This document shows positions 8,529 through 17,520 of a stretch of DNA of 64,000 nucleotides, piece by piece (positions within the stretch are counted from its first letter, which is position 1; the number at the start of each line of letters is the position of its first letter). The stretch is from positions 3,834,325 to 3,898,324 of the forward strand of contig NZ_JBDOIO010000003.1 of assembly GCF_039831995.1 (NCBI RefSeq), given 5' to 3'. Origin of the DNA: Paenibacillus pabuli. Its GTDB lineage: Bacteria > Bacillota > Bacilli > Paenibacillales > Paenibacillaceae. The notes under the pieces are model-generated. The model made no database searches and had not been told where the DNA came from. It saw nothing but the letters and a program-made list of their open reading frames with translations. Position numbers and translations under genes: made by a program.

Positions 8529-9884
8529 TCAAATCGCTGCTCCATTTCGCCGTAGTTCCTCCTGCAGCAACGCAACCGGGAGTGACAGCGGATCAAGCTG
8601 CAGTTGCACTGCCAAAGCAGCGGATGTTCCGGCTGCCTCTCCCGTAGCCATGCAGCTGGGGGTCAACCTTGTTGTAGCATGGGCCTCATGCGTGGTAGAG
8701 ATGCAGCGTCCTGCTGCCAGCAAGTTTTGAATATTGCTGGAGATCAGACAGCGGTATGGAATGTCGTATGCTCCATCCCCTTTAATAAATGCAGCCGCTA
8801 CACCTTGACCGGAAGGATCATGTATATCAATGGGATAACCACTTCTGGCGATGACATCATCAAACTTCCGCCCCGTAACCACATCCTCCTGCGTCAAAGA
8901 ATAATGCCCAATGATCCGTCTGGATTCACGTATGCCAATCTGGGAGGCTACTGCGGATATCGAAGCACGCTCGAATCCAGGCACGTCGCGCTGCAAGAAC
9001 TCAGCAATCATGAGTACCTGCTTCCTGCCTTCCTGCTCAGCAGAAGTCAGATCTTCTGCATCGGTAGCATCCAACCCCTGAACCCTGGTACAGTTAATCA
9101 ACACTTCATCTTCAGCCGGCCCGGTAAAAAACAACACCTGATCGCGGTTAATCGGCACACCTGCCTTCTGCCATTGCGAATAAAAGCCGCTTACACCTGT
9201 TAGCGGAATACGCTCCAGCTCTGCAACAGGTGTTTTGGCGTAGAAATCTTCCGGGTGCTCCAGGATATACTGCTTTACTCGCTCAAGATTTACACCACGC
9301 ATTCGAAATTTCATGGTCATAGGCTGGGACTGATGATCTCCATCCCGTCCCTTTGCGATAGCAGCGCCAGCTAGATAAGCTGCATCTGCATCGCCACTGG
9401 TATCGACAAATACTTTTGCCCTAAGCTCCATTCGGCCCGATTTGTTTGTTATTCTAACCGCTTCCACCCGATTATTCAGAGCAACCACCTCATCCACGAA
9501 GCTGTGTAACAGCAGCCGAACACCAGCCTCTTGCAGCATATCCGCAGCAACCACCTGATAAATAGCCGGATGGTATGGTGTAACGCTATGCACAAACCCT
9601 ACTGTATCGCGCAGATGTCCTGGTGATCCCCCTCGCTCCTTCAGTCGGTCAACGATCTCCTGCGCAATGCCTCTAATGACCTGTTCGCCGCTCTCCGTGT
9701 GAAAAGTCATCCAAGGATAGACCATGGCGGCGGTCGACATTCCACCAACGAACCCATAACGCTCTACCAGCACCGTACGAACACCCTGTCGTCCGGCAGC
9801 AAGGGCCGCCGTAATGCCCGCAGGGCCGCCCCCTACAATAACAACATCGGCCTGTTCTGTCTTCATGCTCATCCGTTCACTCAT
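8529..9884 (-). CDS. FAD-dependent oxidoreductase (FAD_oxidored family)
   Basis: A 451-residue flavoprotein. The N-terminal Rossmann motif VVIVGGGPAGITAALAAGRQG (about 14-34) binds the ADP part of FAD. The segments FVDTSGDADAAYLAGA and the C-terminal AGRCISTTHEAHATTRLTPSCMATGEAAG are typical of FAD_oxidored proteins. These often sit in polysaccharide-utilisation or sugar-ABC operons, where their substrate is usually unknown. GGAGGAG before the first ATG fixes the start. It is the last gene of the minus-strand sugar ABC operon, 30 nt after a permease gene, so a role in modifying the imported carbohydrate is a reasonable inference. Confidence 0.85.
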   Translation of the reverse strand: MSERMSMKTEQADVVIVGGGPAGITAALAAGRQGVRTVLVERYGFVGGMSTAAMVYPWMTFHTESGEQVIRGIAQEIVDRLKERGGSPGHLRDTVGFVHSVTPYHPAIYQVVAADMLQEAGVRLLLHSFVDEVVALNNRVEAVRITNKSGRMELRAKVFVDTSGDADAAYLAGAAIAKGRDGDHQSQPMTMKFRMRGVNLERVKQYILEHPEDFYAKTPVAELERIPLTGVSGFYSQWQKAGVPINRDQVLFFTGPAEDEVLINCTRVQGLDATDAEDLTSAEQEGRKQVLMIAEFLQRDVPGFERASISAVASQIGIRESRRIIGHYSLTQEDVVTGRKFDDVIARSGYPIDIHDPSGQGVAAAFIKGDGAYDIPYRCLISSNIQNLLAAGRCISTTHEAHATTRLTPSCMATGEAAGTSAALAVQLQLDPLSLPVALLQEELRRNGAAI

Positions 9885-9914
9885 TGTTCTCTCCTCCTTC
9901 CATGGATTAGCCGA

Positions 9915-10769
9915 CTATTCTTTCAATCCTGTCATTGCAACGCCCTCAATGAATCGCCGTTGAGCCATGAAAAAGACAATCAGCAGAGGTATGGTTGCCA
10001 TGACTGTAGCGCTCATCAGATATTGCCAGGCCGTACCCACTTCATCCGTAAACAGGGACAGCCCTAGCGGCAGCGTCATCAACTCGCGAGAGTTAATGAA
10101 AATCAGCGGATCGAAAAACTCATTCCAGTTGGTCACAAAGGTAAAGATCGTCAGTGTCGCCATGCCGGGCTTGGCAATGGGCAGCATAATCTGGGCATAG
10201 ATCCGGAATCGGTTGCATCCATCAACCATCGCTGCTTCCTCCAGCTCGGTAGGAACCGTAATGAAGAACTGCCGCATCACAAAGATGCCGAATACGCCAC
10301 CTGCCCCAAAGATCGGAAGTAAAATCAGCGGGAGATGTGTATCAATCCATCCCAGCTGCCTCATAAACAAAAACATCGGAATTGCCGTTACCTCGTGGGG
10401 AATCATCATGGCACTCAGCAGGATAAGGAACACCACATTACGGCCCTTGAATGGTATCTTCGCAAATGCATATCCGGCAAGAGAAGCAAAGAACACCGTA
10501 CCCAGCACGACGACAACAGCAATATACACACTGTTAAAATAGAAACGATGAAACGGAATCAATCGAAAAACATCGATGTAGTTCTGAAATCGGAACGGTT
10601 CGGGTATCCACTGTGGTGGATACGTGAATATGCTCTGGGGCTCCTTAAAAGATGTAGATATCATCCAGATAAACGGTACAATCATAATGATTGAAATCAG
10701 GGTCAGCAACAAATACGTACCGACTGCCCCACCTGCTGTACGAAAAGACGGCTTAGCCATCGCCTTCAT
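9915..10769 (-). CDS. Carbohydrate ABC transporter permease (MalG/UgpE type)
   Basis: A 284-residue CUT1-family permease with about six transmembrane helices. The N-terminal helix is followed by the WMISTSFKEPQSIF segment characteristic of the MalG branch. The EAA loop reads EEAAMVDGCNRFRIYAQIMLPIAKPGMAT. The C-terminus ends EGVAMTGLKE, a common MalG-type tail. The first 17 nt overlap the end of the upstream permease gene, indicating translational coupling. Confidence 0.93.
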   Translation of the reverse strand: MKAMAKPSFRTAGGAVGTYLLLTLISIIMIVPFIWMISTSFKEPQSIFTYPPQWIPEPFRFQNYIDVFRLIPFHRFYFNSVYIAVVVVLGTVFFASLAGYAFAKIPFKGRNVVFLILLSAMMIPHEVTAIPMFLFMRQLGWIDTHLPLILLPIFGAGGVFGIFVMRQFFITVPTELEEAAMVDGCNRFRIYAQIMLPIAKPGMATLTIFTFVTNWNEFFDPLIFINSRELMTLPLGLSLFTDEVGTAWQYLMSATVMATIPLLIVFFMAQRRFIEGVAMTGLKE

Positions 10770-11688
10770 TGAATACCCACCTCTTTCGAAGCTGCCATTG
10801 CAGCAGCGTCAAGATCAGTACGATAGCAAACAGCACGTACGCCAATGCGGATGCGTAGCCAAACTGAAACAGCTTGAATGCCTTTTCCCATATATAATAG
10901 ACCAACACCTTGGTGCTATTGCTCGGCCCTCCCTGTGTCATGACATAAATCTGTCCGAACACTTTGAGCGAGCCGATGACCGTCATTACCACGGTCAAAA
11001 AAACGGTGGGCGTAATCATTGGAAGCGTCACGTGAAAAAAAGTCTTCTGCCTGCCTGCACCGTCCAGTTTGGCCGCTTCGTACAGTGATCTTGGCACCTG
11101 CTGAATTGCGGCTATGAACAATACCATATTTAGGCCCACATTTTTTAGCACACTGGTCACAATTACTGCGGGCATCGCCAGATCCTGATTATAGAGCCAG
11201 GCTGGTCCTTTGATGCCCATCATCAACAGAAGCTGATTGATCAGTCCCGACTCTGTCGCATACATAAGCTTCCATACAATTGCCCATACAATAAGTGAAG
11301 TCATGACCGGAACGAAGATGGCTGTACGGAATATCCCGATGCCACGCAGACTTTTGGATAGCAGCAAAGCGAGTAGCAGCGCGAGCACAATATTCAGCGG
11401 AACAAGTCCGGCTGTGAAATATACCGTGTTTCCCAGTACCCTCCAGAACATCTTGTCGATCATGATCTCGCGGTAGTTATCTAGCCCGATAAAGTGATGC
11501 TCTCCGAGCAATGGCCAATCGGTCAAACTCATGTATAACGCAAGGCCCATGGGAAAGAGCAGCAGCAGAGTAAAACCAAGAACCATCGGAGATACGAAAA
11601 GCCATCCTGCAATCTGGGCCTCTCTTGCGAGCGGTCCTCTTCCTGAATATTTGCGTGAATGGGTCAACCCTGCCCCTCCTCTTCTCAT
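10753..11688 (-). CDS. Carbohydrate ABC transporter permease (MalF/UgpA type)
   Basis: A 311-residue CUT1-family permease. The first helix (GWLFVSPMVLGFTLLLLFP) is followed by YMSLTDWPLL and GLDNYREI, typical of the MalF/UgpA branch. The EAA loop is YEAAKLDGAGRQKTFFHVTLPMITPT. AAGGAAGACAG precedes the ATG. It forms the channel with the following permease; no ATPase is encoded in this operon, so a shared MsmK-type ATPase elsewhere probably energises it, as is usual in Firmicutes. Confidence 0.93.
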   Translation of the reverse strand: MRRGGAGLTHSRKYSGRGPLAREAQIAGWLFVSPMVLGFTLLLLFPMGLALYMSLTDWPLLGEHHFIGLDNYREIMIDKMFWRVLGNTVYFTAGLVPLNIVLALLLALLLSKSLRGIGIFRTAIFVPVMTSLIVWAIVWKLMYATESGLINQLLLMMGIKGPAWLYNQDLAMPAVIVTSVLKNVGLNMVLFIAAIQQVPRSLYEAAKLDGAGRQKTFFHVTLPMITPTVFLTVVMTVIGSLKVFGQIYVMTQGGPSNSTKVLVYYIWEKAFKLFQFGYASALAYVLFAIVLILTLLQWQLRKRWVFNEGDG

Positions 11689-11699
11689 CTGTCTTCCTT

Positions 11700-12392
11700 C
11701 TACTTCAGTTTGTCCATGGCATTGCGAAACCCGTTAACGGCTTTTCGCAGCTGCTCCTCCGTTTTACCTGTAACGACTGCTCCCAGCATAATCGCCTTAA
11801 TTCCGGTATCATGCAGGACCGGTACATCCTCCTGTACCAGCCTCCGCTGGGAAGGAACCAACACCGGAAGCTGTGCTTGCATCACTAACCGGCGATACTG
11901 GAGGACATCTGAGAAGCTTAGCGATGTCCCATACTCCTCTCCGGGGATAATGGATGCTTCCAGCGCGGCAAAACCATAATGTGCTGCCTCCCTAACCAGG
12001 GAAGGGTCGTAGTGTTCATTGATGGCGAATGTTTTATCCAGACCGAGCTCACCCAACATGAAGGAGGGTAAATGGTGAGCGTATATGGAATAGAAATCAA
12101 AACCCAGACCGGAAAGCCTTACCACATCTTCCCGTTGTGTCCCATCGAGGGTACCCGACGGAACCACCCCAAGTGGACCGTTAAATTGGGCTCGGATTGC
12201 ACGGAAATGATCCATGTATTCATCCAGCGGACCAAAATGGTTCCCACTGGCGCGGTGTCCGACATTGTAATGTACTTTTAGGGCGTCAGCCCCTTCTTCA
12301 ATGGCTGCCCGGGCCAGTGCTGTATCGTTAGCGGGCAGACTGACCACAAGCAGCATGCGTTGTCTCTTCAGCGCATCCTCCAATTGCCCCAT
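11700..12392 (-). CDS. Uncharacterised TIM-barrel-like protein in sugar ABC operon
   Basis: A 230-residue soluble protein I cannot assign to a named family. Its pattern fits a phosphate-binding beta/alpha barrel. Strand-ending motifs are EEGADALKVHYNVGH, GPLGVVPSG, FAALEASIIPGE, LPVLVPSQR and TGIKAIMLGAVVTGKT; the last resembles the C-terminal phosphate-binding loop of aldolase, epimerase and ThiG-like barrels. AGGAGGTAAGGGT precedes the ATG. It lies between the binding-protein gene (32 nt gap) and the permease genes (11 nt gap), so a role in processing the imported sugar, perhaps as an epimerase or aldolase, is plausible but unproven. Confidence 0.6.
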   Translation of the reverse strand: MGQLEDALKRQRMLLVVSLPANDTALARAAIEEGADALKVHYNVGHRASGNHFGPLDEYMDHFRAIRAQFNGPLGVVPSGTLDGTQREDVVRLSGLGFDFYSIYAHHLPSFMLGELGLDKTFAINEHYDPSLVREAAHYGFAALEASIIPGEEYGTSLSFSDVLQYRRLVMQAQLPVLVPSQRRLVQEDVPVLHDTGIKAIMLGAVVTGKTEEQLRKAVNGFRNAMDKLK

Positions 12393-12424
12393 ACCCTTAC
12401 CTCCTGTAAATATGCCATTATTTA

Positions 12425-13717
12425 TTATTCCAGCAGACCTTGAATCTCTCCCTGCATCTGCTTCAGATTATCCTGAGGTGTGGCTAAACGGGCGAACAAT
12501 CGATCGAAACCCTGCAGCACTGCATTGTCGATATCCTGCCAGCGAATATGGCCCGGAATCAAGCGTGCTTTGGGCATTTCATCAATTACTGCCTGAACAA
12601 TATGTTCCTTGCTTGGATTATTCGGCTGATTAATGAAAACATCCGAATTCAGTACAGAGGTACGCGGCGGGACAAAGTAAGTTGCCGTGGCCTGTATTCC
12701 CTGTTCACTAGCGAAAAACTTCAGCAGTTTCTTCGCTTCTTCGGGATGCTTGCTGTCATTGAACATGGCATATCCCGCCTGACCCAGCATGGGCACACTG
12801 CCCTGAGATCCTGCAGGCATCGGGGCGATACTCCATTCGAAGTCCGTAATCTCTCTTGCTTTGGACACATAGCTGTAGTTGTCGAAAAACATACCCACAT
12901 TACCGGCATCGAAGCTGACCTGCTCACCCGCCTTCGGGTGGGACTCATCGGTAAACATCATCCGTTCAAGCAATTCCAAGGTTTGCACACCATAAGGATC
13001 ATTCCAGGTGAACTGCTTCATGCTCTCATCGAAAGGACCGCTGCCATAAGACCAGGAATAGGAGGAAAGAACAGCCCAAGTCTTCCAATCACGAAAAAAG
13101 TTGGCACCGTAGATTCGGTTTGTCGCATCCTTGCTGGCAATCGTTTTTGCTGTCTCTTCAAATCGTTCCCACGTCCATTGCCCTTGAGCGGCGAGCGTGT
13201 TGGGATCTGTAAGGCCAGCCTTGTCGAAGAGCGATTTGTTGTAGAACATAACGACTGGAGGGGTAGAGAACGGCAAGCCAAGCAGTTGATCACCATCCCG
13301 AAACAGATCCAGCGTACTTGGAATATAGTCACCCAGCTTGAACTCTGCATCATCCTTGAATTCGGATACGTCTGCCAGAATGTGATTGGATTTGAATTGC
13401 GGAATCATCCGCTCGGAGACCCAGGCGATATCCGGTAGCGAGCCGCCGGCTGCAAGCACAGAGATTTTTTGCTGGTATTCCGCAAAGGGTACAGATTCCA
13501 TTGTCACCTTGATGCCGGGATTTTCCTGTGTGAAGCTATCAATCAACTTGTTATATACGTCCATGTGCGCCTGATTCCCCCACATCATGAACTTCAGTTC
13601 AACCTCTTCTTCTCCTGCGGATGCATTCTCAGGATCACTGCCGGAATCGGAGCCTGCACAGCCAATTAATGCAACAATGATGAATACGAGCATAAACATC
13701 AGTCCTGCTTTCTTCAT
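12425..13717 (-). CDS. Carbohydrate ABC transporter substrate-binding lipoprotein
   Basis: A 430-residue family-1 extracellular solute-binding protein. The signal peptide ends in a lipobox (ALIGC, Cys about residue 20) followed by an acidic, Ser-rich linker. The mature N-terminus reads ELKFMMWGNQAHMDVYNKLI with downstream FTQENPGIKVTME, the usual sugar-binder pattern. Later blocks include LGLPFSTPPVVMFYNKSLFDKAGL and EWSIAPMPAGSQG. It is the first structural gene of the sugar operon, immediately downstream of the YesMN-type pair, which probably controls it. The sugar itself is not evident. Confidence 0.92.
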   Translation of the reverse strand: MKKAGLMFMLVFIIVALIGCAGSDSGSDPENASAGEEEVELKFMMWGNQAHMDVYNKLIDSFTQENPGIKVTMESVPFAEYQQKISVLAAGGSLPDIAWVSERMIPQFKSNHILADVSEFKDDAEFKLGDYIPSTLDLFRDGDQLLGLPFSTPPVVMFYNKSLFDKAGLTDPNTLAAQGQWTWERFEETAKTIASKDATNRIYGANFFRDWKTWAVLSSYSWSYGSGPFDESMKQFTWNDPYGVQTLELLERMMFTDESHPKAGEQVSFDAGNVGMFFDNYSYVSKAREITDFEWSIAPMPAGSQGSVPMLGQAGYAMFNDSKHPEEAKKLLKFFASEQGIQATATYFVPPRTSVLNSDVFINQPNNPSKEHIVQAVIDEMPKARLIPGHIRWQDIDNAVLQGFDRLFARLATPQDNLKQMQGEIQGLLE

Positions 13718-13846
13718 GGAAATCCCCCTTGTGGCTTAGTGATGTACATGTGCAACCCAAGTATAGCGAAGGAATCAATGGTTCATAAATCACGCCAGCT
13801 ATAGAAATGGTACGGTTTTTCAAGGACTTAAGATGAAGGGCACCTG

Positions 13847-14623
13847 CTACAGCTGCTCATCCGTACTGAATCGGTTCCGATATTCCCCTGCCGTCCAACC
13901 CACCTGCTGTTTGAATACCAGCATGAAGTGTTTGGGACTCTGATGCCCAGATAATCTTGCTACATCATAGATTTTTAGTTGGGTGTTAACCAACAGCCAC
14001 TTGGCTCGCTCCATGCGTGCCTCAGCGATGTATTCCGAATAGGTTGTCCCCGTTTCATTTTTGAAAAGCTGGCTTAGATAGGTTGGGTTCAGATGAACAA
14101 GTGCCGCTATGGTCTGCAGGCGCAGATCTCCATCAGGGTGGAGCCTGATATATTCCTTTACATCACGAATGATCTTTCGCGTATCTCCACTGTTACACTG
14201 TGCTTCCCCCGTTGTATCTAGCGTCTGACTGGACGAAACGCCGTACCTGCGGTCCAGCAGCAGCTGAACTTTCTGAATGGCTGTAATCCACTCTTGGAGT
14301 TCCACCGGCTTCAGCAGGTAATTCAGTACGCCATATTCCATCGCTCTGCGTGCATACTCAAACTCGCCATAGCCGCTAATGATGATCATCAGCAGTTCGG
14401 GGTACATTTCCCTAGCTTTGGATACCAGGGTCAGTCCATCCATTTCTCGCATGCGAATATCCGTAATCAGCACATCAGGCACATCACTTCTCAAAAAATC
14501 CAGAGCCTCAGTTCCTCCAGAAGCTTCACCCATAACGCGAAACTCGGGAGCTGTCTGAATAATCAGCTCCCGCAACCCGTCGAGGATGACCCTCTCATCT
14601 TCCACAAGCAAAACTTTATACAT
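13847..14623 (-). CDS. Response regulator with AraC-type output domain (YesN-like)
   Basis: A 258-residue two-component regulator. The receiver domain has the acidic pair E8/D9, phospho-acceptor D55 (DVLITDIRM) and the conserved Lys of NYLLKPVE. The C-terminal 100 residues form a double helix-turn-helix of the AraC type (LQTIAALVHLNPTYLSQLFKNETG, then VARLSGHQSPKHFMLVFKQQVG). I chose the second ATG: AGGAGAAAGGGG lies 9 nt before it, while the ATG three codons upstream abuts the ribosome binding site. The gene overlaps the kinase stop by 8 nt, so the pair is translationally coupled. It probably activates the sugar ABC operon 129 bp downstream. Confidence 0.92.
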   Translation of the reverse strand: MYKVLLVEDERVILDGLRELIIQTAPEFRVMGEASGGTEALDFLRSDVPDVLITDIRMREMDGLTLVSKAREMYPELLMIIISGYGEFEYARRAMEYGVLNYLLKPVELQEWITAIQKVQLLLDRRYGVSSSQTLDTTGEAQCNSGDTRKIIRDVKEYIRLHPDGDLRLQTIAALVHLNPTYLSQLFKNETGTTYSEYIAEARMERAKWLLVNTQLKIYDVARLSGHQSPKHFMLVFKQQVGWTAGEYRNRFSTDEQL

Positions 14624-16448
14624 GCACGTCATCCCCTTTCTCCTGCAGCGGTATAGTAATCGTGGCAGCTAAACCCTGCCCGAGACTTCCGTCAACGCTT
14701 AGACTGGCGCCTTGACCATAAATAAGGTGAAGACGCTGTGCTATATTGGAGAGCCCTAAACTACCTTCCGCGTTACAACGCAGGAATTCACTTGAGGGAA
14801 GCTGGGAAAATGACTCGTTCCATTCGTTAATCTCTTCTTGGCATAGACCTTTACCATTATCTCGAACGGTAAGCAGCAACTCTTGATCAAACTTCAAGGC
14901 CGATATCCATATCATTCCCCCATCCTCCTGCCCTTCAATTCCATGGTATACTGCGTTCTCCACGAGCGGCTGCAAAATCAGCTTGGGAATCAAGCAGTCC
15001 ATGACCCCTTCTTCAATTTCAAAAATCACCTGCAGCCTTCCGTCATAACGCACCTGTTGAATGCACACATACGATTGTACAAAAGCCAACTCCTCCTGAA
15101 GGAGTACGATCCGATCCACCTTATCAATGGTGTAACGCAGTAGCTTGCCCAGGGCCGTCACCATATGGGACACTTCTACATGTTTCCTGCGGATGGCCAT
15201 CATATTAATGGACTCCAGCGTATTGTATATAAAATGAGGATGGATCTGACTTTGCAATGCTGACAGCTCTGCTTCCCGCTCTCGAATACCGAGTAGAAAC
15301 ACCTCGTTAAACAAGCGGTGAATCTCTTCCATCATTCGGTTAAACCCCCGGCCGATCTGACCGAATTCATCACTGCCGAAGCTTGCCACACGCTGGGTAA
15401 AGTCACCCTGCTCCACGCGAATCATATTTTGCTTCAGGCTGATTAACGGCCTCGTTACGCGATAGGATATAAGAGCCGCCAGAATGGCTACGCCCGCCAT
15501 ACACAAAACGGCGAACCCAAACGTGAACGTAAGCATTTCACCTGATTCCTTTTGAATGACAGAAATGGGTGTAAGACTAATGACCGATAGCCCGGAATAA
15601 TTCGAGTGGTGCCTTACATAGAGATAAGGGCTCCCGTCCAGTACCACCTTTTGATTTCCTGCATAGTCTTGAAGCTGCTCATGCTGTAACAGTTGATTGT
15701 ATGCGGATCGTCCACCAAGTGAAGTTCGCTCGAACACAAGGCGCTGCTTGCTGTCCACAATCATGAGACTCGCATTTTCCTCGAAATCCAGATTGGATAG
15801 CAGCTGGCGGAAGGCGTCCAGCCGAATATCAATCAGAATATATCCCAGCCGTTTGAGAGTGCCTGGATCACGGATCTCTCGGGCAACAGAGATATAGGCT
15901 TGTTCATTCTTGTCGGTGTAATAGCTTGGATTATGCGGGGGGAGTAATCGCCACTCTCCCTCCGATCCGCCGAGCTCTGCAAACCAATTATCCCGCCTAC
16001 TGTCCCATACCGGATTCACCGCCAATGAATCCAGGTTGGAGAAAAGGATGCCACTGTTCGAGATCAGGTGGATGCCGCGAATCTCCGGGCGATCGTAGGC
16101 TTGACCCGAAGTATAGAGCTTCATCTTCAAGTAATCGTCGGACCTTGCCCAACTGGCTGTCCCCATTGGGGCATTGTATTTTCCCAGAATACCCAGCACC
16201 GTCTGATCATAGAGCGGCAGGAGCGATATACGCTCGAAATCCTTCAGCAGCCGATTCAGATTGGTGTTGATCTGCCGGATCATTTCAATAGTGAACTGCT
16301 CGGTTTTGCGATCAATCGTCTGTGAAAAATGGTAATAGTTAACCAATCCCTGCAAACTCAGGGGAAGCAAAGTGAGAACCAAAAACAACACCAGCAGCTT
16401 GGTACGCAGGTTCATGTTTCTTTTTGAACAACCTAAGACTTTGTCCAT
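14616..16448 (-). CDS. Sensor histidine kinase (YesM-like)
   Basis: A 610-residue membrane kinase. One helix lies near residues 16-36 and a second near 305-328; they flank a roughly 270-residue extracellular Cache-like sensor domain, followed by a HAMP segment (330-382). The His_kinase domain carries the HPHFIYNTLESI motif with phospho-acceptor H405. The ATPase part has LQPLVENAVYHGIEG (N-box) and VRDNGKG. GGGAGGG precedes the ATG by about 9 nt. YesM-type kinases sense extracellular oligosaccharides or the loaded binding protein; the adjacent ABC system is the likely signal source and target. Confidence 0.93.
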   Translation of the reverse strand: MDKVLGCSKRNMNLRTKLLVLFLVLTLLPLSLQGLVNYYHFSQTIDRKTEQFTIEMIRQINTNLNRLLKDFERISLLPLYDQTVLGILGKYNAPMGTASWARSDDYLKMKLYTSGQAYDRPEIRGIHLISNSGILFSNLDSLAVNPVWDSRRDNWFAELGGSEGEWRLLPPHNPSYYTDKNEQAYISVAREIRDPGTLKRLGYILIDIRLDAFRQLLSNLDFEENASLMIVDSKQRLVFERTSLGGRSAYNQLLQHEQLQDYAGNQKVVLDGSPYLYVRHHSNYSGLSVISLTPISVIQKESGEMLTFTFGFAVLCMAGVAILAALISYRVTRPLISLKQNMIRVEQGDFTQRVASFGSDEFGQIGRGFNRMMEEIHRLFNEVFLLGIREREAELSALQSQIHPHFIYNTLESINMMAIRRKHVEVSHMVTALGKLLRYTIDKVDRIVLLQEELAFVQSYVCIQQVRYDGRLQVIFEIEEGVMDCLIPKLILQPLVENAVYHGIEGQEDGGMIWISALKFDQELLLTVRDNGKGLCQEEINEWNESFSQLPSSEFLRCNAEGSLGLSNIAQRLHLIYGQGASLSVDGSLGQGLAATITIPLQEKGDDVHV

Positions 16449-16611
16449 TCAATGGATCCCTCCCACTCCTGTCATTCAAGAATCACCTTCGAAAGTTACT
16501 GGATTTAGTTGGCGTTTATCATAGCGAGTTTCAATGATGGTTGGCTATCCTGCCAACATTGGGATTGGTATGGAATTTCAAGATAAAACCATCCTCACCT
16601 CAAAAGAAAAC

Positions 16612-16650
16612 AAAAAAAGCCGACTGTATCGCTCTACAGTCGACTATTTC
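16612..16650 (-). terminator. Intrinsic terminator-like hairpin, minus strand
   Basis: On the minus strand GTCGACTGTA pairs with TACAGTCGGC and is followed by a run of seven T. No gene lies just upstream. It resembles the Spo0E terminator about 110 bases away and may be a duplicated or backup terminator. Confidence 0.65.
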
Positions 16651-16728
16651 TATGAACGAATCCATTCAATAAGACGAGAAGTCTTTTCCAGTGGATGGTA
16701 TAGCCCTACGTCGTTTTCTTCAAACTAA

Positions 16729-16758
16729 AAAACCGACTGCATTATGCAATCGGCTGTC
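16729..16758 (-). terminator. Intrinsic terminator of the Spo0E-like gene, overlapping its stop codon
   Basis: On the minus strand CCGATTGCAT pairs with ATGCAGTCGG and is followed by TTTTTT. The TAA stop (16744-16742) lies within the hairpin, so the last codons form part of the terminator stem. Confidence 0.82.
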
Positions 16759-16933
16759 TGTTCATATATTGTTGTTTTCTATATTTGAATCGGTTATATT
16801 CGTTGATCAATTCGTCCAGTACCATCGATTGTTGAAGGACTTTGTAGTCTTGCATGCCATGATGCTCCGCCAAACGACTTAATTCTTGCCTGTTCCGTTC
16901 AATCTGGTCTACAACTTGACTTGGTCCTTTCAT
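16742..16933 (-). CDS. Spo0E-family aspartyl-phosphate phosphatase
   Basis: A 63-residue all-helical protein. It matches the Spo0E family pattern: IERNRQELSRLAEHHGM (residues 11-27), then VLQQSMVLDELINEYNRF. The S36-x-x-L-D40 segment corresponds to the SQELD signature, here SMVLD. Family members dephosphorylate Spo0A-phosphate and so delay sporulation. The ATG at 16933 is preferred because AAGGGGG lies 8 nt upstream; a GTG three codons earlier is the alternative. It is monocistronic with its own terminator. The Q and E of SQELD are replaced, so activity on Spo0A should be verified. Confidence 0.85.
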   Translation of the reverse strand: MKGPSQVVDQIERNRQELSRLAEHHGMQDYKVLQQSMVLDELINEYNRFKYRKQQYMNRQPIA

Positions 16934-17397
16934 AGCATGCACCCCCTTCTTTATAGACCATTTTAGGATAGTTTGCCAAAAAATTCATATTTTTTTCCTT
17001 TGCAAATCGAAAAGTTTGTTTGCAGAGGTATTCATTCAATATCAAGCATTTTATGAAAGTTCTTTACGCACTCAAATTCCACAAGATGTGGAAAGGATCA
17101 CTTTCTTTCAACCCACATATCGTGTTGAGATGGACGACCATCTGGAAGATCAAAGTAAACATGTGCACCATTATAACGCTGTGTGTCAATATTTCGTTTA
17201 TGCCCTTAGTTCAGACGAGTTTAATATCCGCCCTCTTGCTCAATTATCCACAGACCTTACTTTCTTGTAAATCCATGTCAGTATAACGATTCAATTTTAT
17301 TGAAATCAATAATCGGAGGTTAGATACATACATACAAGCGCCCTGTTCCCAAATCCGGAAAAGAGCGCTTGTTAACAATAAGATATTTATTCATTTC
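16934..17397. other. AT-rich intergenic region between Spo0E-like gene and quorum-sensing locus
   Basis: About 460 AT-rich bases. They contain the promoter of the Spo0E-like gene and the end of the peptide-gene transcript. A plus-strand frame at 17016-17270 (84 codons, TTG start) reads protein-like but has no ribosome binding site, so I did not call it. Confidence 0.4.
17331..17372 (-). terminator. Hairpin downstream of the peptide gene (possible terminator)
   Basis: On the minus strand ACAAGCGC pairs with GCGCTTGT around a 24-base loop that can fold further. There is no clear T-run after it, so termination is uncertain. It lies 25 bases after the peptide stop codon. Confidence 0.4.
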
Positions 17398-17520
17398 CTA
17401 GTATCCGCCTACACCGTGGTTAAAAATAGTACTATTGGTTTGATTCACACCACTTATCACACCAGAATAAAAGAAGAAGGAACTAAAGAGCATTAACACT
17501 AACATTGCTTTTTTTACCAT
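17398..17520 (-). CDS. Putative secreted signalling propeptide (Phr/AimP/Alo-like)
   Basis: A 40-residue open frame too short for standard gene callers. It begins MVKKAMLVLM, with two lysines and then a strongly hydrophobic stretch (residues 5-22, rich in Leu, Met and Phe), and ends with a polar tail, NQTNSTIFNHGVGGY. That is the layout of exported RRNPP propeptides, in which the C-terminal 5-10 residues become the signal. The gene starts inside the 3' end of the HTH-TPR gene (38 nt overlap, different frame), with AAGGAGG 12 nt before the ATG. The glycine-rich end is a candidate mature peptide. Cleavage sites are inferred, not seen. Confidence 0.75.
   Translation of the reverse strand: MVKKAMLVLMLFSSFFFYSGVISGVNQTNSTIFNHGVGGY

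Noticed and set aside
8604..9203. A 199-codon plus-strand frame opposite the FAD oxidoreductase.
   Set aside because: The minus strand carries clear FAD-binding motifs in the same interval; the plus frame has cysteine-rich, unnatural composition.
16651..16728. A 24-codon minus-strand frame between the two terminators near the Spo0E-like gene.
   Set aside because: No start codon and a stop immediately upstream; at most a remnant.
17016..17270. An 84-codon plus-strand frame with protein-like composition in the AT-rich region.
   Set aside because: It would start at TTG with no ribosome binding site, and nothing in the protein is recognisable. It may be a decayed gene or chance.
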